Below, piece after piece: positions 16,208 to 24,555 of a stretch of DNA of 64,000 nt. This DNA comes from UBA10518 sp022837185. Lineage in GTDB: Bacteria > Desulfobacterota > Desulfobulbia > Desulfobulbales > Desulfobulbaceae. The stretch's first letter is position 1. Every line of letters starts with the position of its first letter. The stretch lies in assembly GCA_034007705.1 (NCBI GenBank), contig JAVEQK010000013.1, positions 1-64,000 of the forward strand, read 5' to 3'. The translations under genes and the position numbers were made by a program. The notes below the pieces were generated by a model, which saw nothing but the letters and a program-made list of their open reading frames with translations, was not told where the DNA came from and did not search any database.

Positions 16208-16295
16208 AAACCGGCAGTAAGTCAACGTAGTCAATAGCGTCCCTGGGGAACAAACCGGCAGTAAGTCAACGTAGTCAATAGCGTCCCTGGGGAAC
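16208..16295 (+). repeat. Two perfect tandem copies of a 44-base unit
   Basis: Units 16208-16251 and 16252-16295 are identical and directly abutting, each starting AAACCGGCAG and ending CTGGGGAAC. There is no spacer between them, so this is not a CRISPR. It lies between the SHOCT gene and the nifJ terminator. Confidence 0.9.
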
Positions 16296-16331
16296 AGGTC
16301 TGGACAGATCGGGAAGAGAGGATGTTGGGGG

Positions 16332-16374
16332 AAAAGAAACAAGGCTCCGCGGGTCAAACCGCGGAGCCTTGTTT
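16332..16374 (-). terminator. Terminator of nifJ
   Basis: A 16-bp perfect stem (16337-16352 with 16359-16374) and a 6-base loop lie 33 bases after the nifJ stop. On the minus strand it is followed by CTTTTC. On the plus strand it ends in a T-run, so it may work in both directions. Confidence 0.8.
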
Positions 16375-16406
16375 TTGTGCGCAGCAAACAGCCGAAGCGA
16401 ATCGGG

Positions 16407-19400
16407 CTATTTTTCCTCCAGGGCCTTGAAGCGGCCCTGCAGAAACTTCCAGGACCTTTCGACATCCTGCTGGGACATTTCCATCAGCTTGTCGGCCATG
16501 GAAGGGTTGGTCATCCGCAGCATCCGGTAGCGGTTTTCGCCCAGGGCGTAGTCGGCGAACGGCAGGGAAGGCGCCTTGGAGTCGATGTGGAGTGGGTTCT
16601 TGCCCTCCTCCTCCAGCTGCGGGTTGTAGCGGTACAGGGGCCAGTGACCGCAGGCCACCGCCTTTTTCTGCTGCTCCAGTCCCATGGCCATGTTGTAGCC
16701 GTGGTTGATGCAGTGGGCATAGGCGAGAATCAGAGAGGGCCCGTCATAGGCCTCGGCCTCGTTGAAGGCCTTGACCGTCTGGCCGGGGTTGGCCCCCAGG
16801 GCCACACGGGCAACGTAGACGTTGCCGTAGGTGGCGAAGATCATGCCCATGTCCTTCTTCGGCAGTTTCTTGCCGCCGGCGGCAAACTGGGCGGTGGCGG
16901 CCCGCGGGGTGGATTTGGACATCTGGCCGCCGGTGTTTGAGTACACTTCCGTGTCCAGGACCAGAACGTTGACGTTTTCGCCCGAGGCCATGACATGGTC
17001 CAGGCCGCCGTACCCGATATCGTAGGCCCAGCCGTCGCCGCCGATGATCCAGACCGACTTTTTCACCAGGTAGTCGGCGATGTTGTACAGCCGCTTGGCC
17101 AGGACGCTGGTGTTGAGGGCCGGCTCAAGCTTTTCTTTCAGCTTGGCGACCCGGCCGCGCTGGGCCTCGATCTCATCCTGGGTGCGTTGGGTGGCCTGCA
17201 GCAGATCCTGGGCCGTTTTTCTGGGTATCAGCTTTTCGGCCACTGCGGCTTCCAGCAGTTCGGCCGCCTGACGGCCCAGCTTGTTGACCGACTGCCGCAT
17301 GCCCATGCCGTATTCGGCGTTGTCCTCGAAAAGGGAGTTGGACCAGGCCGGGCCGCGCCCGTCGGCCCGCCGGGCGTAGGGAGTGGTCGGCAGGTTGCCC
17401 CCGTAAATCGAGGAGCAGCCCGTGGCATTGGCGATGAGCATCCGGTCACCGAACAGCTGGGTGGCCAGCTTGATGTAGGGGGTCTCGCCGCATCCGGCGC
17501 AGGCCCCGGAAAACTCGAACAGCGGCCGCTGGAGCTGGCTGCCCTTGATGGTGGCGGGGTTGATCAGGCTGTTGTCCACCTCGGGCAGGTCAAGGAAGAA
17601 CCGCCAGTTTTTGGCTTCGCGCTCGCGCACCTTTTCGTTGTTGGTGATCATTTTCAGGGCCTTTTCCTCGGTCGGCTTGCCGTCCTTGCCTTTCTTGCGC
17701 GCCGGGCAGACCTGGAAGCAGAGGGTGCAGCCGGTGCAGTCCTCGGTGGTGATCTGCACCGAGCAGTTCATGCCGCTGAACTGCTTGCCGACGGCCTTGA
17801 TGGATTTGAACGCTTTGGGTGCGCCTTTCAGGGCCGCCGCGGGAACAATCTTCATGCGGATGCAGCCGTGGGGGCAAACCAGGGAGCACTGGCCGCACTG
17901 GATACAGGTTTCCGGGATCCATTCCGGGACATTGACGGCGATATTTCTCTTTTCCCACTGGGTGGTGGCGGTGGGCCAGCGTCCGTCGGCGGGTATCTGG
18001 GAGACCTTGAGCTCCTCGCCCTTGCCCTCGATCATTCTGGCGGTGACATTCCGGACGAATTCAGGGGCGCTCTCCGACACGGTCGGCGGCAGTTCGTGGC
18101 CGCTGATCTTTTTGGGGATTTTGACCTCGACGATATTGTTGACCGCGGCGTCGACGGCGTCGAAGTTCATCTTGACGACTTTCTCGCCCTTCTTGCCGTA
18201 GGTCTTCTTGATGGCATCCTTGATGGCCTTGATCGCCTCGGCCTTTTTGAGGATTCCGGAGATCAGGAAGAAGGCGGTCTGCATGATCATGTTGATGCGG
18301 GCCCCGAGGCCCAGGGCCTGGGCCACGCTGATGGCGTCAATGATATAGAACCTGGCGTTTTTCTCGATGAGCTGTTTCTGCACCTTGGCCGGCAGGCTGT
18401 CCCAGACCTTGGTCTTGGAATGGGGGGTGGTCAGCAGAAAAGTGCCGCCGTCCTCCAGGTTGGCGAGCATGTCGTACTGATCGAGGAAGGTCGGGTTGTG
18501 GCAGGCGACAAAGCTGGCCTTGTTGATCAGGTAGGGCGCGACCACGGGGTTGGCGCCGAACCGGAGGTGGGAAACGGTCATGGAGCCGGATTTTTTTGAG
18601 TCGTAGACAAAATAGCCCTGGGCCGAGTTGGGGGTTTCGGTGCCGATGATCTTGATGGTGTTCTTGTTGGCCCCGACGGTGCCGTCGGAACCGAGGCCGT
18701 AGAACATGGCGCGGTAGACGTCTTCTCCCTCGATGTTGAAGGCCTTGTCGTAGTCGAGGCTGGTGAAGGTCACATCGTCATGCGGGCCGACGCAGAAATG
18801 ATTTTTCGGCGCCATGGCCGCCATGTTGTCGAAAACGGCCTTGACCATGGCCGGGCTGAATTCGGCGGAACCGAGGCCGTAGCGGCCGGAGAGAATCAAC
18901 GGCATGAACAGGGTCGGGTTGGCCTCGGCCGCTTCGCCGATCGCGGCCCGGACATCGAGGTACAGAGGGTCGCCGATGGCGCCCGGTTCCTTGGTCCGGT
19001 CAAGAACGGTAATGCGCTCGACGGTGCCGGGCAGGGCGTTCACCATGGCCCGGGCGTCGAACGGCCTGTACAGGCGGACAATGACAGCGCCGAGCTTCCG
19101 GCCCCGGGCGGCAAGGTAGTCGATGGTCGCGGTCACGGTTTCAGCGCCGGACCCCATGATGACAATGACATCGGTGGCATCCGGGGCGCCGTGGTAATCA
19201 AAGAGGCGGTACCTGCGGCCGGTCAGGGCGGCAAATTTGTCCATGGTCTCCTGGACGATGCCCGGAACCGCCAGGTAGTACTTGTTGACGGTTTCGCGGC
19301 CGGTAAAGTACACGTCCGGATTCTGCGCGGTGCCGGACATGGACGGCCGGTCAGGGGTCAGGGCCCGCTGCCGGTGGGCAATGACCAGGTCCTCGTCGAT

Positions 19401-19982
19401 CATCGCCTCCATGTCGTCATAGGACAGCTGCTCCATCTTCTGGATTTCGTGCGAGGTGCGGAAACCGTCGAAGAAGTGCATGAAGGGGATGCGCGAGGCC
19501 AGTGAAGCCTGGGTGGAGATGAGGGCGAAATCCTGGGCTTCCTGGACATTCTGGGAGCACAGCATGCCCCAGCCGGTCTGGCGGGCGGCCATGACGTCGC
19601 CGTGGTCGCCGAAGATGGACAGGCCCTGGCAGGCGATTGACCGGGCGGTGATGTGGAAGACGGTCGGGGTCAGTTCCCCGGCGATTTTATACATGTTGGG
19701 GACCATCAGGAGCAGGCCCTGGGATGCCGTGAAGGTGGTGCACAGGGAACCGGTGGCCAGCGAGCCGTGCAGGGCGCCGGCAACTCCGCCTTCGGACTGC
19801 ATCTGGGAGATGACCGGCACCGAGCCCCAGATGTTTTTCTGCCCGGCGTTTGCCTTGGCGTCGGCCTCGGCCGCCATCGGCGAGGAGGGGGTGATAGGAT
19901 AGATCGTGATTACTTCACTGGTGGCATACGCGACATGCGTGCAGGCCTGGTTTCCGTCAATGGTGACCATTTTTCGCGACAT
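16407..19982 (-). CDS. nifJ: Pyruvate:ferredoxin (flavodoxin) oxidoreductase, single chain
   Basis: A 1191-residue homodimer-type PFOR, full length for the family. It converts pyruvate and CoA to acetyl-CoA and CO2 and reduces ferredoxin. Order of domains: pyrimidine-binding domain I (TYPITPSSPMAAEADA-like stretch near residue 30), domain II, CoA-binding domain III, then a 2[4Fe-4S] domain with CIQCGQCSLVCPHGC near residue 692 and CTGCTLCFQVCP near 749. The thiamine diphosphate domain has GDGWAYDIGYGGLD near 982. The proximal-cluster cysteines are in FSGACAGCGETPY. A good ribosome-binding site (AGGAG) precedes the ATG. A CBS-ACT protein gene lies just upstream in the same direction. The small ferredoxins in this window are natural electron acceptors. 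Confidence 0.97.
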   Translation of the reverse strand: MSRKMVTIDGNQACTHVAYATSEVITIYPITPSSPMAAEADAKANAGQKNIWGSVPVISQMQSEGGVAGALHGSLATGSLCTTFTASQGLLLMVPNMYKIAGELTPTVFHITARSIACQGLSIFGDHGDVMAARQTGWGMLCSQNVQEAQDFALISTQASLASRIPFMHFFDGFRTSHEIQKMEQLSYDDMEAMIDEDLVIAHRQRALTPDRPSMSGTAQNPDVYFTGRETVNKYYLAVPGIVQETMDKFAALTGRRYRLFDYHGAPDATDVIVIMGSGAETVTATIDYLAARGRKLGAVIVRLYRPFDARAMVNALPGTVERITVLDRTKEPGAIGDPLYLDVRAAIGEAAEANPTLFMPLILSGRYGLGSAEFSPAMVKAVFDNMAAMAPKNHFCVGPHDDVTFTSLDYDKAFNIEGEDVYRAMFYGLGSDGTVGANKNTIKIIGTETPNSAQGYFVYDSKKSGSMTVSHLRFGANPVVAPYLINKASFVACHNPTFLDQYDMLANLEDGGTFLLTTPHSKTKVWDSLPAKVQKQLIEKNARFYIIDAISVAQALGLGARINMIMQTAFFLISGILKKAEAIKAIKDAIKKTYGKKGEKVVKMNFDAVDAAVNNIVEVKIPKKISGHELPPTVSESAPEFVRNVTARMIEGKGEELKVSQIPADGRWPTATTQWEKRNIAVNVPEWIPETCIQCGQCSLVCPHGCIRMKIVPAAALKGAPKAFKSIKAVGKQFSGMNCSVQITTEDCTGCTLCFQVCPARKKGKDGKPTEEKALKMITNNEKVREREAKNWRFFLDLPEVDNSLINPATIKGSQLQRPLFEFSGACAGCGETPYIKLATQLFGDRMLIANATGCSSIYGGNLPTTPYARRADGRGPAWSNSLFEDNAEYGMGMRQSVNKLGRQAAELLEAAVAEKLIPRKTAQDLLQATQRTQDEIEAQRGRVAKLKEKLEPALNTSVLAKRLYNIADYLVKKSVWIIGGDGWAYDIGYGGLDHVMASGENVNVLVLDTEVYSNTGGQMSKSTPRAATAQFAAGGKKLPKKDMGMIFATYGNVYVARVALGANPGQTVKAFNEAEAYDGPSLILAYAHCINHGYNMAMGLEQQKKAVACGHWPLYRYNPQLEEEGKNPLHIDSKAPSLPFADYALGENRYRMLRMTNPSMADKLMEMSQQDVERSWKFLQGRFKALEEK

Positions 19983-20056
19983 GTGATGAACTCCTTACTC
20001 GCTTGGTTTAACTGTTTACCGGCGTCTCCACCGGAAAAGGGATGAGCTGGTTGAAG

Positions 20057-20743
20057 TCAGGCCCGCTTGGTGGGAAGGTTGTGCAGCTCGTCCTTGCATT
20101 CGAAGACGATGTGGTAGTTTTCGAGCTGGGCGATTTCCCTGCTGATTTCCTTGGCCACATCGTCATCGGCCAGGATGCGGATGGCGACCTGTTTTTTGCC
20201 TCCGGTGGCGTCGCTGAACGAGGTGAGGATGGAAAGTACGCGGGCGTTTTTACTGCGCAGCAGGTCGATTATGCGGGTGGTGGAGCCGGGTGCGTCCGGC
20301 ATGTCGATGACATACTGGTGAGAGCCGTCCTGGATGCCGGTGGCGTGGATGAAACCCCGGAGAATGTCCGTTTCGCTGAGCAGGCCGACCAGCTTGTTTT
20401 CGTCATCGAGGATCATGATCCCGGAAATGCGCTCCTTGAGCATGATCAGGGCCGCTTTTTCCAGGGTGTCGTCCTGTTTCAGGCTGATGCATTTGTCCGT
20501 CATCACATCCTTGATCTTCATCTCCGAGAGCAGGTAGTACATTTCATGGATGTCGGTTTCGGAGGTGGTGGAGGGGGAGGCTTCCTTGAGGTCCCGGTCG
20601 GTGACGACCCCGATCAGCTTGTTGTGCGACATGACCGGCAGCCGTCTGATATTGTTTTCCTTCATGATACGGGTAGCCCGCATGACGGACGTGTTGGCGT
20701 CAACCGTCAGTATATCGGTGGCCATCCAGTCTTTGATCAGCAT
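20057..20743 (-). CDS. CBS-pair protein with C-terminal ACT domain
   Basis: A 228-residue cytoplasmic protein. Two CBS motifs (about residues 1-60 and 78-132, the latter with MTDKCISLKQDDTLEKAA) form a Bateman module that normally binds adenine nucleotides. An ACT-like ligand-binding domain follows (about 140-215; DMPDAPGSTTRIIDLLRS). It lies 74 bases upstream of nifJ in the same direction, so it is probably co-transcribed and may link energy or metabolite status to PFOR expression or activity; that is inference. The ATG follows a GGAGGA site. Confidence 0.88.
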   Translation of the reverse strand: MLIKDWMATDILTVDANTSVMRATRIMKENNIRRLPVMSHNKLIGVVTDRDLKEASPSTTSETDIHEMYYLLSEMKIKDVMTDKCISLKQDDTLEKAALIMLKERISGIMILDDENKLVGLLSETDILRGFIHATGIQDGSHQYVIDMPDAPGSTTRIIDLLRSKNARVLSILTSFSDATGGKKQVAIRILADDDVAKEISREIAQLENYHIVFECKDELHNLPTKRA

Positions 20744-20860
20744 GGAATCCTCCTGCTTGTACTCTTTCCTGCATTATTTGGCTGTGCCGGGCGGGCGGCA
20801 GCCCTCCTGCCGGGTTGCGGCCGTTTCCCGTGCGGCAGGGATAAGTTCCCGGAAAAACAC

Positions 20861-20889
20861 TTGAAAGTGCAGCAATCTCACACTATAAA
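20861..20889 (+). promoter_or_regulatory. Sigma-70-type promoter for the pabB-pabC gene
   Basis: TTGAAA, 17 bases, TATAAA. It points to the aminodeoxychorismate synthase gene and gives a leader of roughly 130 bases. The surrounding region 20744-21028 has no gene. Confidence 0.65.
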
Positions 20890-21028
20890 ATATTCAAGAT
20901 TTTATCGCAAGATTAAACCGTTAATTTCTCCCCGGCAGTGGAGATTTTCCTTGACCTGCCGAAACCGGGAGTGGCGCGGCCTGTTTTGCAGAATGCATGC
21001 ATCGGCCGATGGAGGCTGTTCAGCCGGA

Positions 21029-22954
21029 ATGGACGGAAAAACAGATCAGAAACCAATGAAGGCGGCCGCGGACGGGGAAATACTGCCCCTGCTCCGGTGG
21101 CTTGAGGGGCGGCGGGATTTTGTCTTCCTCGACACCGCCCGGCCGGACCGGGAAAACCGCCGCTCCTTTCTCTTTACCGAGCCGCGGGAGTGGCTGGTCT
21201 GCCCGGGCCGGGATTCGCTGGAGGAATTCTTCGCCGCCGCGGCCGCCCGCCTCGGGGGAGGGAGCTATCTGGCCGGCTGGTTCGCCTACGAGTTCGGCTA
21301 CCTGCTCGAACCGGCCCTGCACTCCCTCTGCACCGGGATCCCCGGCCCCTTCGCCGTGCTCGGCGTGTTCGGCGAGCCGCTCGTCATCGATCACGGTCGT
21401 GAAGGGCAGGGAATCCAGGCCGGCCTGACCGGCGGGCAGCCGCCCGGGAAGCCGGAGGCGGCGGGGGTCGGGAAGGCGGTGCCCAACACGGGCAGGGAGG
21501 ATTACCTGCGGGCCGTCCGCCGCATCAGGGACTACATAGGCGCCGGCGACACCTATCAGGTCAATTACACCCTCAAACTCAGATTCACCCCCCGGGGGGC
21601 GGTTTCCTCCCTCTATGCGAACCTCCGCCGCAATCAGCCGGTGGCCTACGGCGCGTGGATAAGGGAGGGCGGGCGCGACATCCTCAGCTTTTCCCCCGAA
21701 CTTTTTTTCCGCGCCGCCGGCGGCAGGATAACCGTCAGGCCCATGAAAGGCACGATGCGCCGGGGGGCGACGCTGGAGGAAGATATGCGGAGGCGGGGGG
21801 CCCTGGCCGCCGATCTCAAAAACCGGAGCGAAAACGTGATGATCGTCGACCTGCTCCGCAACGATCTCGGCAGGCTTCTGTACGGAACGGGAGGCGGCAG
21901 GGTGGAGCCCGGGTCCCTGTTCGATGTTGAGGTCCATGAGACGGTCCTGCAGATGACGTCCACCGTCGACGGCTTTTCCGCCACAGGCGGAATGTTGCCC
22001 CTGCGGAACATCCTGGAGGCCCTCTTTCCCTGCGGGTCGGTGACCGGCGCGCCCAAGATCAGGACCATGGAGATCATCCGGGAGCTGGAAAAGGAACCCC
22101 GGGGCGTGTATTGCGGTGCTTTGGGCTTCTGCGGCCCGGAGGAGGCGGTGTTCAACGTGCCGATCAGGACGGTGGTGCTTGAGGGCGGCAACGGGGAGAT
22201 GGGCATCGGTTCCGGCATTGTCCATGATTCCGGGCCGGAGGAGGAATGGCGGGAAAGCCTGCTGAAGGCGCGGTTCCTGACCCGCCCCCGCCCCGATTTT
22301 CAGCTCATCGAGACCCTTCTCTGGCATCCCGGAACGGGGTACTGGCTGCTGAATGAACACATGGGGCGGCTGGCCGATTCCGCTGCCTATTTTCTTTTCC
22401 CCTTCGACCGGCGGGGGATACTTGAAGCACTTGCCCGGGAGACCAGGGGGGCGGACTCCCCCCGGCGGGTGCGGCTGCTCCTGCACCGGGACGGGAACGT
22501 CACCCTCGGCTCAGCGCCGTACAGCGGCCGCCCGGTCGTGCCGGAGGACCGGCCGGAGGTAGAGGACCCTCTGCCGTTTGTCCGTTTTTCGGCGGTGCGG
22601 ACGAACCGGGACAATGTCCACCTCTACCATAAGACCACCGAACGCAGCCTGTATGACGTCGAGCGCCGCAAGGCCCTGGACGAGGGCTGCCGCGAGGTTT
22701 TATTCCTCAACCGTGCAGGCGAGGTGACCGAGGGGAGCATTGCCAGCATTTTTGTCCGGCGCGGCGGACGGCTGCTGACGCCGCCCGTCGGCTGCGGGCT
22801 GCTGGCCGGAACGTTCCGGCGCTATCTGCTCGACCGGGGGCTGGCCGTGGAAAGGATACTGTCCAGGGAGGACGTCCATGGGGCGGATGCCGTCTATATC
22901 GGCAATTCCGTCACCGGACTGGTGCAGGTCCGGGTCCGGAGAAATTCGGCCTGA
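21029..22954 (+). CDS. pabB: Aminodeoxychorismate synthase component I fused to aminodeoxychorismate lyase
   Basis: A 641-residue fusion. Residues 1 to about 420 are PabB: the chorismate-binding core has MKGTMRRG with Lys240, the residue that separates PabB from TrpE (Ala there), then NRSENVMIVDLLRND and PCGSVTGAPK. Residues from about 430 are a class IV aminotransferase (PabC): YHKTTERSLYD carries the candidate PLP lysine, and VTEGSIASIFV and GLLAGTFRRYLLD are typical. Together with a glutamine amidotransferase PabA (not in this window) it makes 4-aminobenzoate for folate, fitting the folate-dependent genes downstream. The start at 21029 has GGAGG 14 bases upstream; ATGs at 20993 and 21056 are alternatives. 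Confidence 0.92.
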   Translation: MDGKTDQKPMKAAADGEILPLLRWLEGRRDFVFLDTARPDRENRRSFLFTEPREWLVCPGRDSLEEFFAAAAARLGGGSYLAGWFAYEFGYLLEPALHSLCTGIPGPFAVLGVFGEPLVIDHGREGQGIQAGLTGGQPPGKPEAAGVGKAVPNTGREDYLRAVRRIRDYIGAGDTYQVNYTLKLRFTPRGAVSSLYANLRRNQPVAYGAWIREGGRDILSFSPELFFRAAGGRITVRPMKGTMRRGATLEEDMRRRGALAADLKNRSENVMIVDLLRNDLGRLLYGTGGGRVEPGSLFDVEVHETVLQMTSTVDGFSATGGMLPLRNILEALFPCGSVTGAPKIRTMEIIRELEKEPRGVYCGALGFCGPEEAVFNVPIRTVVLEGGNGEMGIGSGIVHDSGPEEEWRESLLKARFLTRPRPDFQLIETLLWHPGTGYWLLNEHMGRLADSAAYFLFPFDRRGILEALARETRGADSPRRVRLLLHRDGNVTLGSAPYSGRPVVPEDRPEVEDPLPFVRFSAVRTNRDNVHLYHKTTERSLYDVERRKALDEGCREVLFLNRAGEVTEGSIASIFVRRGGRLLTPPVGCGLLAGTFRRYLLDRGLAVERILSREDVHGADAVYIGNSVTGLVQVRVRRNSA

Positions 22955-22955
22955 A

Positions 22956-23129
22956 CTACTCTTCCTCTTCCAGGAAATCCTTAATTTTTTCGTACAGCGA
23001 TTCGGGGATTTCCCCGCCGTACATGAACGCCGCGGCCTCCTCGCCGGTGATCTGCTGTTTCACCTCCAGGGGCAGGGAGCGCAGAAAGGCGATCCGGTCA
23101 GGATCAGGGTTTGGCTTGGTGTCGGGCAT
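22956..23129 (-). CDS. Small acidic protein of unknown function
   Basis: A 57-residue acidic protein beginning MPDTKPNPDPDRIAFLRSL and ending in a run of acidic residues (DFLEEEE). It has a predicted helix-rich middle (LPLEVKQQITGEEAAAF). The ATG at 23129 has a GAGG site. It sits between pabB and dgt on the opposite strand, its stop one base after the pabB stop. The reading frame extends upstream without a better start. No family recognised. Confidence 0.65.
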   Translation of the reverse strand: MPDTKPNPDPDRIAFLRSLPLEVKQQITGEEAAAFMYGGEIPESLYEKIKDFLEEEE

Positions 23130-23346
23130 GCGAACCTCGTCTGTTGACTCCAGCGTTGAGATACTGTCCTGCCCCTGCTCATACCGGGATTTTGCCGGAA
23201 ATGCAAGATCACAGTGGCGGGGCGGAGAATATTGTCCCGGCGCCGCCTGGTTCCGGGGGCTGACGGGGATGGTGCTGAAAACCGTTTCCCTGACGCCATA
23301 TTTCTGGTAGAAATAATACTTTTGAGCAGCTTTTGACCAGGAATCC

Positions 23347-24555
23347 ATGACCACGCAAACCGAAAAAATCCTGTTCGCCATCCAGGAGGAACTGTTCCGG
23401 CAGGAGCGGCGCCAGCTGTCCCCCCTGGCAGCACTGAGCCGCGATGCGGTCCGGCGCCGTCCCGAGACGCTTCAGGGGCATCGCCAGCCTTTCGCCCAGG
23501 ACGCGGACCGCATCCTGCATTCCAAGGCGTATACGAGGTATATTGACAAAACCCAGGTTTTTTCCCTGATCGACAACGATCACATAACCCACCGGGTGCT
23601 GCATGTACAGATGGTGTCCCGCATTGCCCGAACAATCGGACGTTTCCTCGGCCTGAACGAGGACCTGATCGAGGCGGTCGCCCTGGGCCATGACATCGGC
23701 CACCCGCCCTTCGGCCATGAGGGGGAGTATATCCTGGCCAGGCTTTGCTGCGATCACGGCCTGGACGTTTTCCAGCACAACCTGCAGAGCATCCAGTTTC
23801 TCGAGCGCTTTGAAAAGAAAGGCAAAGGCCTGAACCTCACCCTGCAGGTGCTCGACGGCATCCTGTGCCACGACGGCGAGGTTCATGACAACCGCCTGGC
23901 CCCGGCGCGGGGCAAGACCTTCGTCGACTTCGACCGGGAGGTCAGGGGCAAGGGGGTTGAGCCGTTGACCCCGCTGGTCCCGATGACCCTGGAGGGCTGT
24001 GTGGTCCGGCTGTCCGATACCATCGCCTATATCGGCCGGGATATCGAGGACGCCATTGAACTGGAACTGATCGACCGTAGGGAGATTCCGGCGGAATGCG
24101 GCAGGCTGCTCGGCACCAGCAACGGGACCATTGTCTATACACTGGTCACCGACCTGGTGGCCCATTCGCGGCACGTGCGCGCGCCCGCCGGCCCCGGGGA
24201 CAGGGAGCATGACTGGATCGGCTTCAGCCCGGAGGCGGCGGAGGCGATGCAGCGGCTGAAAAGGTTCAACTACGAGCGGATTTACCGGAACCCGGCGTTC
24301 AAGCCCGACTACGACAAGATCCGCACCTGTTATGTCATGCTGTTCGACCATTACCTCCGCCTCCTGCGGGAACAGGGCCCGGCCGACGGGCTCGGCGGCG
24401 GCCTGGTCAACTCGATGACCGACGAGTATCTCGCCGCCCATGCGCCGGCCGCCATCGTCAGGGACTATATCGCCGGGATGACCGATGAGTTTTTCTTGCG
24501 GCAGGCCGGGGCCATAGGCTGCCAAATCCCGGAGCGCAGATGCTTGCCAGGCTGA
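23347..24555 (+). CDS. dgt: HD-domain deoxyguanosinetriphosphate triphosphohydrolase-like protein
   Basis: A 402-residue dNTPase. dNTP triphosphohydrolases split dGTP or other dNTPs to nucleoside and triphosphate. The HD metal site is visible: HRVLHVQ near residue 82, then LGHDIGHPPFGHEGE near 117, and a later DTIAY (about residue 223). Early sequence RDAVRRRPE and TRYIDKTQVF fits the family's substrate region. The ClC gene starts 16 bases before its stop, so the two are coupled. The ATG at 23347 is the natural start. Confidence 0.9.
   Translation: MTTQTEKILFAIQEELFRQERRQLSPLAALSRDAVRRRPETLQGHRQPFAQDADRILHSKAYTRYIDKTQVFSLIDNDHITHRVLHVQMVSRIARTIGRFLGLNEDLIEAVALGHDIGHPPFGHEGEYILARLCCDHGLDVFQHNLQSIQFLERFEKKGKGLNLTLQVLDGILCHDGEVHDNRLAPARGKTFVDFDREVRGKGVEPLTPLVPMTLEGCVVRLSDTIAYIGRDIEDAIELELIDRREIPAECGRLLGTSNGTIVYTLVTDLVAHSRHVRAPAGPGDREHDWIGFSPEAAEAMQRLKRFNYERIYRNPAFKPDYDKIRTCYVMLFDHYLRLLREQGPADGLGGGLVNSMTDEYLAAHAPAAIVRDYIAGMTDEFFLRQAGAIGCQIPERRCLPG

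Noticed and set aside
16148..16295. Repeats that might be a CRISPR array
   Set aside because: The heptamer and the 44-base units are directly abutting with no unique spacers and no cas genes are near.
20042..21028. Upstream extension of the pabB frame by more than 300 codons
   Set aside because: It runs antisense through the CBS-ACT gene and past the promoter at 20861, so the true start is near 21029.
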